A stretch of DNA of 64,000 bases from Arenibacter sp. 6A1 (GTDB taxonomy: Bacteria > Bacteroidota > Bacteroidia > Flavobacteriales > Flavobacteriaceae): contig NZ_JAAXCQ010000017.1 of NCBI RefSeq assembly GCF_012272855.1, positions 41,340 through 105,339 on the forward strand, given 5' to 3'. Shown in pieces: positions 26,715 to 35,396 of the stretch. The notes beneath the pieces were generated by a model. It was not told the origin of the DNA. It saw only the letters and a list, made by a program, of their open reading frames with translations, and ran no database searches. Within the stretch, counting starts at the first letter, position 1, and each line of letters begins with the position of its first letter. Made by a program: the position numbers and the translations under genes.

Positions 26715-27692
26715 ATGAAGAAGTTAAGTTTTCTATTTGCAATTAGTTTCTTGTTTTTTGCTTGTTCTAATGATTTTGAAGAAGTTAAGAGTGAGGCCAA
26801 AATGATAAATAGTAATTGGATAAATTTTAGTGATTTTAATGAGTTTATTGAAACCTATGATGAGCTTTCTAAAAAAAGTTCTAAAGAGGAATTTGAGATT
26901 TGGCTTAATCAAAAAGGGTTTAGGAATTCATTTTTGACAGCAACGTACGAACAGCCGATAGATACTACCAATTTTGAAGAGGAGGTTGATAAAACCACGT
27001 TTTATTCAGATGCCTTAAAGGCTGTTTTAAATAAGGATATGGAGTTTAAAATAGGTGAGGATATTATAAAATTAAAAGATGGTCATTTTATTAAAAGCAA
27101 TCAGAAGAAAATTTTGTCTAACCGTTTTGAAGAAAATAAAATAATCGGAAAGATTGTTAATGAAATTGTTGATCTTAAAGTTGAAAAATCAAGTAATACT
27201 GATAAGGTTTTCAATCATGCTACTAATTACACGTTTTATAATACTTTTGGAGCTGCTCATGGTGTCAATTGTAATAATACAGTTGTAGGAAGTAGTAGGG
27301 ATAGGAGGTTTGTTAATCGATTGTTTAGCGAGACAATTTTTCAAGATGGTAATATGATTTCTAAAAAAATATTTTTAAATTTTAGCTTACAAGCTAAATA
27401 TTGTTCGTTTTGGAAATGTAAATGGAATAATGTGGGTGATGAAGCGATGAGTGTGGTAGTCACTAATTTAGCTGCTTATGAATATATTCCAAGTAATCCA
27501 ATCTCACCACCTATTAATTTTGAAACTTATTGTTTTACAGGTTCCTATACTGTTTTGGTTGGTGAGATCAATTGTAACCCACCACATTATTGCAATGATG
27601 AGCCTTTAGATTTGAAATTTTCAGGAAAAATACGTCAATCGCATTTTGGCTCTAATTACGTTTGGGATTATGATGCTTCAGACATGAACTAA
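26715..27692 (+). CDS. Unknown lipoprotein (325 aa) inside the duplicated interval
   Basis: Begins with a clear lipoprotein signal (FLFFACSND, Cys17) and is otherwise unfamiliar. The first 150 residues are charged and helical-looking (NFSDFNEFIETYDELSKKSSKEEF). The second half is Cys-rich and beta-like, with cysteines in HGVNCNNT, AKYCSFWKCKW, TYCFTG and INCNPPHYCND, as in a small secreted domain. Codon use is strongly AT-rich compared with neighbouring genes, which points to horizontal origin. Its stop lies directly before the displaced FKBP tail. It weakly recalls Bacteroidota DUF-type lipoproteins, but I cannot name a family. Confidence 0.7.
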   Translation: MKKLSFLFAISFLFFACSNDFEEVKSEAKMINSNWINFSDFNEFIETYDELSKKSSKEEFEIWLNQKGFRNSFLTATYEQPIDTTNFEEEVDKTTFYSDALKAVLNKDMEFKIGEDIIKLKDGHFIKSNQKKILSNRFEENKIIGKIVNEIVDLKVEKSSNTDKVFNHATNYTFYNTFGAAHGVNCNNTVVGSSRDRRFVNRLFSETIFQDGNMISKKIFLNFSLQAKYCSFWKCKWNNVGDEAMSVVVTNLAAYEYIPSNPISPPINFETYCFTGSYTVLVGEINCNPPHYCNDEPLDLKFSGKIRQSHFGSNYVWDYDASDMN

Positions 27693-27858
27693 AAAAAATA
27701 ATCGCTTTTCAAAATTAACGACTGGCGGCTTAAAAGTTAAATACGGAGATGGTACCCCAACTAGGGACGAAATAGAAATTGATGCAGAAGGGAATGTAAG
27801 CTTCCCGGATACTGACGGGGATGGTATTCCTGATTATTTAGATGCGGATACGAAATAG
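27688..27858 (+). pseudogene. Displaced C-terminal fragment of an FKBP lipoprotein
   Basis: An open fragment of about 56 codons without a start. It contains GDGTPTRDEIEIDAEGNVSF followed by PDTDGDGIPDYLDADTK and a stop. This is the canonical acidic tail of flavobacterial FKBP lipoproteins such as the one ending at 23995. Its last codons and 3' flank match the DNA after that gene, so this is a severed or recombined gene end. Confidence 0.75.
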
Positions 27859-27882
27859 TCTGTCTCTGTTTATAATTTATAT

Positions 27883-27922
27883 AAAACCAGCTTTTGAAAA
27901 TAGTTCAGAAGCTGGTTTTTTT
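27883..27922 (+). terminator. FKBP terminator, right copy
   Basis: AAAACCAGCTT / AAGCTGGTTTTTTT, same as 24111-24150. Confidence 0.85.
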
Positions 27923-28046
27923 GTGCAGCGACTTTTCGTATCCAAATTTCGCATAGATGAGTTATCTGGCAGGACGATAAAAAATAATAGGGATAATGTT
28001 ACCAATAGGTGATGCTTTATTCTTAGAGGGCTTCTAAGAATGCTTT

Positions 28047-28126
28047 GGGCGTTCCCTCCTTTGTCGGGCGGGCCCTTGTCTATATCCCTTGCTCCGCTGC
28101 GGGGATGCCGCCGCGGTCCCTAACGC
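28047..28126 (+). repeat. 80-bp GC-rich interspersed repeat, copy 4
   Basis: Located inside the right 561-bp repeat; same sequence as copy 3. Confidence 0.9.
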
Positions 28127-28395
28127 GAAAAAAAGGCCGCAAAATCTTATGGTTTTATATCCGAAAGGGTTTTCAGGTCGAGTATTTCGAATAGCAAGGC
28201 TTTTAGGATTTTCGTCTTAAGGTGATTTTTTTTAAAATATATTCCCATGGTCTTCAGGCCGGATGCAAATGAAATCAGCTGCTACAGTGAATAGTTAAGG
28301 TCTTATGGCTTGGCATTAAAAGAAGAATTATCAGAAGCATGAATTGCTACGGTCTTCAGGCTGTACTAAAGGAAGGAGTTTTTCAGTATCAATTG

Positions 28396-28415
28396 CCACG
28401 GCCTTCAGGCCGTGG
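28396..28415. repeat. Short palindromic repeat
   Basis: CCACGGCC-TTCA-GGCCGTGG is a perfect 8-bp stem. Degenerate versions (CCACGGCCTTCAGGCTG, CCATGGTCTTCAGGCCG) occur near 24474, 24575, 28252 and 28347, so it looks like a small dispersed palindrome family. Confidence 0.6.
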
Positions 28416-28426
28416 ACTAAAAAAAG

Positions 28427-28462
28427 AAAACCGCCTATTGAAAATATCCAATAGGCGGTTTT
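28427..28462 (-). terminator. Outer-membrane barrel gene terminator
   Basis: AAAACCGCCTATTG / CAATAGGCGGTTTT with a T-rich run on the minus strand, 31 bases after the stop at 28493. Confidence 0.85.
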
Positions 28463-28492
28463 GTACTGTAAAGCTATAAAAGCTAAAGCTTC

Positions 28493-29083
28493 TTAAAGGC
28501 TTATGGCTAAACTTAAAATTAATTGATCTGGTCTGGTGTCTATTCTGTCGTTAGCAATAACGCCTCCGTTGTTTCTAATTACAGAGACCTCATTTTCGGT
28601 AAAACCTCTTTCGTACCTAAGGTCTATTCCAAACTTCCCGAAAGAAACTCCAGCACCAATATTCATACCAACTGTAAAATCATTTTCAACATCACCAATG
28701 GTAACCCCGTCAAAATCCGTATCCAAAATATATTGGAAAGAAGGACCGGCGAAAACCTGTAATGGGCCAACAAGATTAACTCCCACTAAAAGAGGAAGGT
28801 CTAGTTTGCTCATGTCAAGGCTGTTGTTTTCGTAGTCCGATTTTGTTTTGGTGTACACCAGTTCTGGTCTAAAGTAAATATCCGTACCTACCTTGCCAAA
28901 AAAACCAACGTGATAACCAACATTGCTATCCGGATTTTTATAAGCTTCTTCAGTAGATTCAAAATAATCACCGTTAGCACCGTAGTTAATACCCGCTTTG
29001 ATCCCGAATCCAGGCTCTTTTTGTGCGATAGCAGTGAAGCTTCCTAAAGCAAATACTGCCAATAAAAATGTTTTTTTCATCAT
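28493..29083 (-). CDS. PorT-like outer-membrane beta-barrel protein
   Basis: A 196-residue secreted protein with a Sec signal (FALGSFTAIAQ) followed by alternating amphipathic strands typical of an eight-stranded barrel: FGIKAGINYG, VGYHVGFFGKV, YFRPELVYT, DLPLLVGVNL, LQVFAGPSFQY, and a terminal strand ending in aliphatic residues (LILSLAISL). It matches the general porT/outer-membrane-beta-barrel family, whose roles vary. The second ATG one codon later is equally possible. No functional clue from the neighbours (transketolase). Confidence 0.85.
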   Translation of the reverse strand: MMKKTFLLAVFALGSFTAIAQKEPGFGIKAGINYGANGDYFESTEEAYKNPDSNVGYHVGFFGKVGTDIYFRPELVYTKTKSDYENNSLDMSKLDLPLLVGVNLVGPLQVFAGPSFQYILDTDFDGVTIGDVENDFTVGMNIGAGVSFGKFGIDLRYERGFTENEVSVIRNNGGVIANDRIDTRPDQLILSLAISL

Positions 29084-29129
29084 ATGAATTAATTTTTAAA
29101 GTTAATATTAACCAAAAATGATACCAAGA

Positions 29130-30083
29130 TTACTTTCTCTTAAGGACTTTTTGAACGGCGTTTTCAATCGCTCCGTGATTTAAGCCGTACTTTTCCATTA
29201 ATTGCTCTGGGGTTCCGCTTTCTCCAAAAGTATCTTTGGTAGCTACAAACTCCTGAGGTGTAGGGCGTGCAGTCGCTAAGAATCCAGCAATACTTTCTCC
29301 TAATCCTCCTAAATAGTTGTGTTCTTCAGCAGAAACGATACAACCTGTTTTTTCTACAGATTTTAAAATAGCTGCAGTATCCAATGGTTTAATAGTGTGG
29401 ATATTGATAACCTCGGCAGAAATACCTAATTTCTCTAGGTTTTCGGCAGCGATCAAAGCTTCCCATACCAAATGACCGGTAGCTACAATTGTAACATCGG
29501 TACCTTCGTTAAGCATCACAGCTTTTCCGATTTCGAATTTCTGGTCTACTGGGGTAAAGTTAGCTACTTTTGGTCTTCCAAAGCGTAGGTAAACAGGACC
29601 TTCGTAATCTGCAATGGCAATGGTTGCCGCTTTTGTTTGGTTGTAGTCACAAGGATTGATAACGACCATTCCTGGTAACATTTTCATCATCCCTATGTCT
29701 TCTAATATTTGGTGGGTAGCACCGTCTTCACCTAAAGTAAGTCCAGCATGTGAAGCACATATTTTTACGTTCTTGTCAGAATAGGCTATAGACTGTCTGA
29801 TTTGATCGTATACCCTTCCAGTAGAAAAGTTGGCAAAGGTTCCGGTAAACGGAATTTTTCCGCCAATGGTAAGTCCCGCTGCAATACCCATCATATTTGC
29901 TTCGGCAATACCTATTTGGAAAAAACGCTCAGGATTTTCCTCAATAAATTTTTCCATTTTAAGGGAACCAATCAAATCCGCACAAAGGGCAACTACATTT
30001 GGGTTGGTTCTTCCTAGTTCAGTAAGTCCAGCTCCAAAACCGCTCCTTGTATCGTTCTTACCTTGATCTATATATTTTTTCAT
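29130..30083 (-). CDS. Transketolase, C-terminal subunit
   Basis: A 317-residue half of a split transketolase carrying the pyrimidine-binding and C-terminal domains (GIAEANMMGIAAGLTIGGK, FTGTFANFSTGRVYDQIRQS, TIKPLDTAAILKSVEKTG). The cofactor-binding half is encoded 38 bases upstream on the same strand. Together they move two-carbon ketol units in the non-oxidative pentose phosphate pathway. Split genes of this kind are common in Bacteroidota and some other bacteria. DXS-like relatives exist, but the pair layout favours transketolase. Confidence 0.93.
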   Translation of the reverse strand: MKKYIDQGKNDTRSGFGAGLTELGRTNPNVVALCADLIGSLKMEKFIEENPERFFQIGIAEANMMGIAAGLTIGGKIPFTGTFANFSTGRVYDQIRQSIAYSDKNVKICASHAGLTLGEDGATHQILEDIGMMKMLPGMVVINPCDYNQTKAATIAIADYEGPVYLRFGRPKVANFTPVDQKFEIGKAVMLNEGTDVTIVATGHLVWEALIAAENLEKLGISAEVINIHTIKPLDTAAILKSVEKTGCIVSAEEHNYLGGLGESIAGFLATARPTPQEFVATKDTFGESGTPEQLMEKYGLNHGAIENAVQKVLKRK

Positions 30084-30121
30084 AGTGTATTTTCTTTATT
30101 GTTATTTGGAAATGCAGGGGA

Positions 30122-30967
30122 TTAATAATCGCCTAAAGTTGCTGGGTTTTGAGCCAAAGCATTCTCTAATTGCTCGTCGCTAGGAGCTTTACCGTGCCAA
30201 GCGTGCGTGTACATCATAAAATCTACGCCATGCCCCATAATAGTATGTAATAAGATACAAACAGGTTTGCCTTTTCCAGTTCTAGTTTTAGCCTCTGCTA
30301 GTCCTTTAATAATAGCTTCTAAGTTATTTCCTTCTTTAATTTCAAGAACGTCCCAACCAAAAGCTTCAAATTTCAATTTTAAATCGCCCATTGGCAATAC
30401 ATCATCAGTAGAACCGTCAATTTGCTGTCCATTGTAATCTATGGTTGCAATAAGGTTGTCTACTTTCTTTCCAGCGGCATACATGATGGCCTCCCAGTTT
30501 TGCCCTTCTTGTAATTCTCCATCACCATGTAGGGTATATACTAAGGTAGGATCTTGGTTTAATTTTTTCGCTTGCGCTGCTCCTAAGGCTACAGACATTC
30601 CCTGTCCTAAAGATCCCGAGGCAATACGAACCCCTGGTAAACCTTCGTGAGTAGTTGGGTGCCCTTGCAAACGAGAATTGATTAATCTAAAAGTATTTAA
30701 TTCGTCAACAGGAAAATATCCTCTTCTTGCCAATACACTATAGAAAACCGGAGATATATGACCGTTTGATAAAAAGAAAAGATCTTCATTTTTACCATCC
30801 ATGTCAAACTCGGGTTGTAACTGCATTGTTTCATTGTATAGTGCAACCAAAAATTCGGTACACCCCAATGAACCTCCTGGATGCCCGGAGCTGACCTTAT
30901 GAACCATTCTTAGTATATCTCTGCGTACCTGAATGGTCAAATCTTGTAATTCTTGTAGTTTAGGCAT
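30122..30967 (-). CDS. Transketolase, N-terminal subunit
   Basis: A 281-residue thiamine-diphosphate-binding half. The motif GDGELQEGQNWEAIMYAAGK with a downstream NGQQIDG is the ThDP/Mg site, and VSSGHPGGSLGCTEFLVALY near the start is typical. First gene of a two-gene operon with the C-terminal half, and driven by a recognisable promoter at 30993-31023. Confidence 0.93.
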   Translation of the reverse strand: MPKLQELQDLTIQVRRDILRMVHKVSSGHPGGSLGCTEFLVALYNETMQLQPEFDMDGKNEDLFFLSNGHISPVFYSVLARRGYFPVDELNTFRLINSRLQGHPTTHEGLPGVRIASGSLGQGMSVALGAAQAKKLNQDPTLVYTLHGDGELQEGQNWEAIMYAAGKKVDNLIATIDYNGQQIDGSTDDVLPMGDLKLKFEAFGWDVLEIKEGNNLEAIIKGLAEAKTRTGKGKPVCILLHTIMGHGVDFMMYTHAWHGKAPSDEQLENALAQNPATLGDY

Positions 30968-30992
30968 TTTATGTATGTTTTTAAAAAGTTAT

Positions 30993-31023
30993 CAAAAGTA
31001 ATGGCTATCTTTTGGGTATACAA
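30993..31023 (-). promoter_or_regulatory. Transketolase promoter
   Basis: Minus strand: TTG (31023-31021), 20 bases, TACTTTTG (31000-30993), 26 bases before the ATG. Full Bacteroidota consensus. Divergent from the tgt promoter about 110 bases away. Confidence 0.65.
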
Positions 31024-31108
31024 GTTCGAATAGTGTTATTTTGTCAAATTTCATTGCCGATAACATAACTTTATTTTTTTGTTAGGGAAATTAGTAAGCT
31101 TGGTTGAC

Positions 31109-31116
31109 TATCTTTG
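31109..31116 (+). promoter_or_regulatory. tgt-lptG promoter -7 element
   Basis: TATCTTTG, exact TAnnTTTG, 22 bases before the TTG start of tgt. Confidence 0.5.
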
Positions 31117-31137
31117 CGCTCATAAAAATCATATTTC

Positions 31138-32268
31138 TTGAAATTTACCTTACAACACACCGACCCTAAATCCAAGGCCAGAGCCGCAGAGCTTATAACT
31201 GACCATGGTAAAATTGAAACTCCTATATTTATGCCGGTAGGTACCGTAGCCTCGGTAAAAGGGGTGCATCAACGGGAGCTGAAAGAAGAAATAAATCCTG
31301 ATATAATTCTAGGGAATACCTATCATTTGTACCTGCGTCCTAAAATAGAAATATTGAAGCAGGCCGGAGGTCTCCATAAATTTATGGGTTGGGATCGTAA
31401 TATTCTGACCGATAGCGGCGGATATCAAGTGTACTCATTGTCCGGAAATAGAAAGATAAAGGAAGAAGGGGTAAAGTTTAAGTCCCATATAGATGGTTCT
31501 TATCATTTCTTTTCGCCTGAAAGCGTTATGGAGATTCAACGAGATATCGGAGCCGATATTATTATGGCCTTTGATGAGTGTACTCCTTATCCTTGTGATT
31601 ACAATTATGCAAAAAGATCTATGCATATGACGCATAGATGGTTAGATCGCTGTATTAAACATTTAGATAAAACGCCTTTTACCTATGGGTATGAACAAAC
31701 CTTCTTTCCTATAGTACAAGGGTCTACCTATAAGGACCTAAGAAGGCAGTCGGCAGAATATATCGCTAGCGTTGGAGCAGAAGGTAATGCTATTGGCGGT
31801 CTATCGGTAGGAGAACCAGCAGAGGAAATGTACGCCATGACCGAAGTGGTTTGTGAAGTGTTGCCAGAAGACAAGCCTAGATACTTAATGGGGGTAGGGA
31901 CTCCTATTAATATATTGGAGAATATTGCCTTGGGAATCGATATGTTCGATTGCGTGATGCCGACCAGGAATGCTAGAAACGGAATGCTCTTTACCGCTCA
32001 TGGTACTATCAATATCAAAAATAAAAAGTGGGCAGACGATTTTTCGCCAATAGACGAAATGGGAATCACTTTTGTAGATTTAGAATATTCAAAAGCGTAT
32101 TTACGCCATTTGTTTGCTGCCAACGAATATTTGGGGAAACAAATCGCTACTATTCATAACCTTGGTTTTTATCTTTGGTTGGTTCGTGAAGCTAGAAAAC
32201 ATATTTTAGCCGGAGATTTCTCGGAATGGAAATCGATCATGGTAAAACAAATGGACAAAAGATTGTAA
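31138..32268 (+). CDS. tgt: Queuine tRNA-ribosyltransferase Tgt, zinc-site cysteines missing
   Basis: Exchanges guanine 34 for preQ1 in tRNAs with GUN anticodons. 376 residues from a TTG start (no ATG fits). Catalytic residues are visible: D92 in DSGGYQ, D145 in FDECTP and the nucleophile D271 in FDCVMPTRNAR. The C-terminal zinc site normally has a CxCxxC group after the DFSPID segment. Here the same place reads EMGITFVD (residues 307-314) with no cysteines, although the zinc-ligand-like His340 (TIHNL) remains. I recall the same replacement in other Bacteroidota, so it is probably a lineage feature, not damage. The lptG start follows immediately. Confidence 0.94.
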   Translation: MKFTLQHTDPKSKARAAELITDHGKIETPIFMPVGTVASVKGVHQRELKEEINPDIILGNTYHLYLRPKIEILKQAGGLHKFMGWDRNILTDSGGYQVYSLSGNRKIKEEGVKFKSHIDGSYHFFSPESVMEIQRDIGADIIMAFDECTPYPCDYNYAKRSMHMTHRWLDRCIKHLDKTPFTYGYEQTFFPIVQGSTYKDLRRQSAEYIASVGAEGNAIGGLSVGEPAEEMYAMTEVVCEVLPEDKPRYLMGVGTPINILENIALGIDMFDCVMPTRNARNGMLFTAHGTINIKNKKWADDFSPIDEMGITFVDLEYSKAYLRHLFAANEYLGKQIATIHNLGFYLWLVREARKHILAGDFSEWKSIMVKQMDKRL

Positions 32269-33351
32269 GTGATAACCATATTAGATAAATATATACTTAA
32301 ACGGTATTTAGCAACCTTTTTTGTGATGCTTTTGCTTTTTGTTCCCATTGGGATCATGGCAAATTTGGCAGAACAGATAGGTAAAATGATCGATAATGAG
32401 GCGCCTTTGGCAGAAATAGCCATGTATTATTTAAATTTTACACTGGTTATTGGAAATTTATTATTTCCTATTTTTCTGTTTCTGTCGGTGATATTCTTTA
32501 CTTCTAAATTAGCGAATAACACCGAAATTGTCGCAATTCTTAGCTCGGGGGTATCTTATGGCAGGTTTATGCGGCCCTATCTTATTGGAGCAACCCTAAT
32601 CGCTGTAATCATGTTTTTTATGAGCATGTTTATAGTGCCTCAAGCCAGTATCGGGTATAACGGGTTTATTTATAAGTATCTAAAAAAAGGAAAACAAGAT
32701 AGGGTAACTACGAATCTTTTCAATCAATTGAATGAAAACGATTATATCTATGTCAGTAGTTTTGATCCGGCTAGGCAGATAGGGTATAATTTTACCTTGG
32801 AACATTTTAACAAGGAGAATACCTTGGACTATAAAATTTCAGCTGCTAACATCAGATGGGTAGAAAAAGATAGTATCTACCGCTTAACGTCTTATGAAAA
32901 AAGAAGCTTGGTGAACGATATCGAAATCCTGGAAACCAAGCGTAGGTTGGATACAATTTTTGACTTTAGAATAGACGATCTTACTCCGGTATCCTATGCT
33001 GCAGAAACGAAGAATTTATTCGAGCTCAATGAATTTATCGAAACTCAAAGACGAAAAGGAGCTTCCAATATCAATACCTATGTCCTGGTAAAATACAAAC
33101 GATGGGCGCTTCCTGTTGCCGCTTTTATCTTGACTATAATTGCTGTAGCGGTATCTTCTGTAAAGAGAAGAGGTGGTATGGGGGTTAATTTGGCCTTCGG
33201 GATAGGAGTGGCTTTTATTTATATATTTTTCGACAAGGTTTTTGGTACCCTTGCAGAACAAGCAGGCTTTTCGCCCTTATTGGCTGTGATTATACCAAAT
33301 GTAGCCTTTGGAATCATTGGACTTTATTTGTTGAATAATGCAAAACGCTAA
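32269..33351 (+). CDS. lptG: LptF/LptG-family lipopolysaccharide export permease
   Basis: A 360-residue inner-membrane subunit of the LptB2FG transporter that extracts LPS toward the outer membrane. Three N-terminal membrane segments, a periplasmic beta-jellyroll (about 125-270) and three C-terminal segments. The opening LDKYILKRYLATFFVMLLLFVPI is diagnostic. The GTG start directly abuts the tgt stop (32266-32268), suggesting coupled translation. Whether it plays the F or G role cannot be decided. Confidence 0.9.
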   Translation: MITILDKYILKRYLATFFVMLLLFVPIGIMANLAEQIGKMIDNEAPLAEIAMYYLNFTLVIGNLLFPIFLFLSVIFFTSKLANNTEIVAILSSGVSYGRFMRPYLIGATLIAVIMFFMSMFIVPQASIGYNGFIYKYLKKGKQDRVTTNLFNQLNENDYIYVSSFDPARQIGYNFTLEHFNKENTLDYKISAANIRWVEKDSIYRLTSYEKRSLVNDIEILETKRRLDTIFDFRIDDLTPVSYAAETKNLFELNEFIETQRRKGASNINTYVLVKYKRWALPVAAFILTIIAVAVSSVKRRGGMGVNLAFGIGVAFIYIFFDKVFGTLAEQAGFSPLLAVIIPNVAFGIIGLYLLNNAKR

Positions 33352-34228
33352 ATTTAATAACTACCTCCTTTTACATTTAATAGTATTTGTATGGGGGTTT
33401 ACGGCTGTATTGGGAAAATTGATCACCTTAGATGCCTTGCCGTTGGTTTGGTATCGGATGACGATAGCCGTTACCTTAATATTAGGATATATCCTCTTTA
33501 AAAGGTTTCCTTTAAAAGTACCTCCCAAGACCTTGATAATGTTGGTTATTGGCGGTATTGTGATTGCTATGCACTGGGTGACGTTTTTTAAGGCTATTAA
33601 GGTGTCCAATGTATCGGTAACCTTGGCCTGTTTGTCTACAGGAGCATTTTTTACCGCACTTTTAGAACCATTTTGGTATGGCAGAAAAATGATTTGGTAC
33701 GAACTGCTCTTTGGAGTGGTGGTTATACTAGGATTGTTGGTGATGTTCGATGTGGAGTCCGGATATTTGTTAGGGGTGCTCTTGGCATTGACTTCGGCTT
33801 TTTTGTCGGCCGTGTTTTCCCTGATCAATGGAAAATTGATACAGTCCGAAAAACCTTCAGTGATAGCCTTTTATGAATTGGGCAGTGGGGTGCTCTTTTT
33901 GTCCTTATATATATTGTTTACCGGTGGCTTTACACCAGAATTTTTTGAAGTATCACAAAACGATTGGATATTTATTTTTATCCTAGCCTCGGTGTGTACT
34001 GCTTATGCCCTAATCGCATCTGTAAAAGTTATGAGATTTATCTCGCCATACACCGTAATGCTTACCATTAACTTGGAGCCAGTGTACGGATTAGTGCTGG
34101 CATTTATATTTTTGGGAGATAGCGAAAAAATGGACGCCTTGTTCTATGTAGGGGCCTTGATGATACTTTGTACAGTTGTGGCGAACGGTATTTTAAAAAA
34201 TAGAGGAAAATTAAAAAAAGCGAGTTAG
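33338..34228 (+). CDS. EamA/DMT-family permease
   Basis: A 296-residue membrane protein with about ten hydrophobic segments in two EamA repeats. The first opens LLLHLIVFVWGFTAVLGKLI, and the last contains ISPYTVMLTINLEPVYGLVLAF, a typical EamA helix with Pro. It overlaps the lptG end by 14 bases and is the third gene of the tgt operon. Substrate unknown. It is only distantly like the other EamA gene at 3483. Confidence 0.88.
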   Translation: MQNAKFNNYLLLHLIVFVWGFTAVLGKLITLDALPLVWYRMTIAVTLILGYILFKRFPLKVPPKTLIMLVIGGIVIAMHWVTFFKAIKVSNVSVTLACLSTGAFFTALLEPFWYGRKMIWYELLFGVVVILGLLVMFDVESGYLLGVLLALTSAFLSAVFSLINGKLIQSEKPSVIAFYELGSGVLFLSLYILFTGGFTPEFFEVSQNDWIFIFILASVCTAYALIASVKVMRFISPYTVMLTINLEPVYGLVLAFIFLGDSEKMDALFYVGALMILCTVVANGILKNRGKLKKAS

Positions 34229-34249
34229 GGTAGCTTCCCTTTAAAGTTT

Positions 34250-34257
34250 TATATTTG
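34250..34257 (+). promoter_or_regulatory. accA promoter -7 element
   Basis: TATATTTG, exact TAnnTTTG, 29 bases before the accA ATG. Confidence 0.5.
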
Positions 34258-34286
34258 CTTTTTGAAAGAAACAAACTTTTAAACCT

Positions 34287-35240
34287 ATGGAGTATTTAGA
34301 TTTTGAACTACCAATTAAAGAACTAGAAGAGCAGCTAGACAAGTGCATGATCATCGGAGAGGAAAGTGATGTGGACGTTTCTGAGACCTGTAAGCAAATA
34401 GAGAAAAAGTTGGCAGAAACTCGTAAGGAAATTTATAAGAATCTTACCGCATGGCAAAGGGTGCAATTATCTAGACACCCCAATAGGCCTTATACTTTAG
34501 ATTATATAAAAGCCCTTTGTGGGGATACCTTTTTAGAATTGCATGGCGATCGAAATGTAAAAGACGATAAAGCTATGATTGGCGGCCTTGGTAAAATAGG
34601 CGATCAAAGTTATATGTTCGTAGGCCAACAGAAAGGGTATAATACCAAAACTAGACAATATCGTAATTTTGGGATGGCAAATCCTGAAGGCTATAGAAAA
34701 GCCTTGCGATTGATGAAATCTGCGGAAAAATTTGGCGTACCTGTTGTTTGCTTCATTGATACTCCAGGAGCATATCCAGGAATTGAAGCCGAAGAAAGAG
34801 GACAAGGAGAAGCTATTGCAAGAAATATATTGGAAATGACCCGTTTAAAGGTGCCGATTATTGTTGTGATTATTGGTGAAGGAGCCTCTGGAGGTGCCTT
34901 GGGAATAGGAGTAGGAGACCGTGTGCTGATGTTGGAGAATACTTGGTACTCTGTTATTTCGCCCGAATCTTGTTCTTCTATCCTTTGGAGAAGTTGGGAA
35001 TATAAAGAATTGGCGGCCGAAGCGCTTAAACTGACGGCTACCGATATGAAAAAAATGAAATTGATCGATGAAATCGTGAAGGAGCCTGCCGGTGGAGCAC
35101 ATTCCGATCGCGATAAAACATTCGATATCATAAAAGGTAAAATATCTTCCCATTACGAGGAATTAAAAAAGTTATCACCAAAAGATTTGGTGAATTCACG
35201 TATGGATAAATATGCCAATATGGGTGTATATAACGGATAG
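34287..35240 (+). CDS. accA: Acetyl-CoA carboxylase carboxyltransferase subunit alpha
   Basis: One half of the carboxyltransferase that makes malonyl-CoA for fatty-acid synthesis. 317 residues, the usual length, with the helical N-terminus and the crotonase-fold core: [21 protein letters not shown] and [17 protein letters not shown] form the acyl-CoA oxyanion region. The partner accD is not in the window. Own promoter and strong terminator. Confidence 0.97.
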   Translation: MEYLDFELPIKELEEQLDKCMIIGEESDVDVSETCKQIEKKLAETRKEIYKNLTAWQRVQLSRHPNRPYTLDYIKALCGDTFLELHGDRNVKDDKAMIGGLGKIGDQSYMFVGQQKGYNTKTRQYRNFGMANPEGYRKALRLMKSAEKFGVPVVCFIDTPGAYPGIEAEERGQGEAIARNILEMTRLKVPIIVVIIGEGASGGALGIGVGDRVLMLENTWYSVISPESCSSILWRSWEYKELAAEALKLTATDMKKMKLIDEIVKEPAGGAHSDRDKTFDIIKGKISSHYEELKKLSPKDLVNSRMDKYANMGVYNG

Positions 35241-35263
35241 CAAGCCTATTTGTCAAGCTGAGG

Positions 35264-35296
35264 AAATCTGGAGAATTAATTCTCCAGATTTTTTTT
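35264..35296 (+). terminator. accA terminator
   Basis: AAATCTGGAGAATT / AATTCTCCAGATTT is a perfect palindrome followed by a T-run. Confidence 0.9.
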
Positions 35297-35396
35297 GCTT
35301 ATCAACAATATTTGTAACTTATTAACAATGAAATTGTTGATGAACTGTTGATATCGTTAACACCTTTTTAAAGCTTTTTTGTCTAATTTAGCACTC

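Larger units (their letters stand above)
27820..28380 (+). repeat. 561-bp direct repeat, right copy
   Basis: Partner of 24048-24608, same orientation. It begins at the final GGTATTCCTGATTAT codons and ends at AAGGAGTT. Confidence 0.9.
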
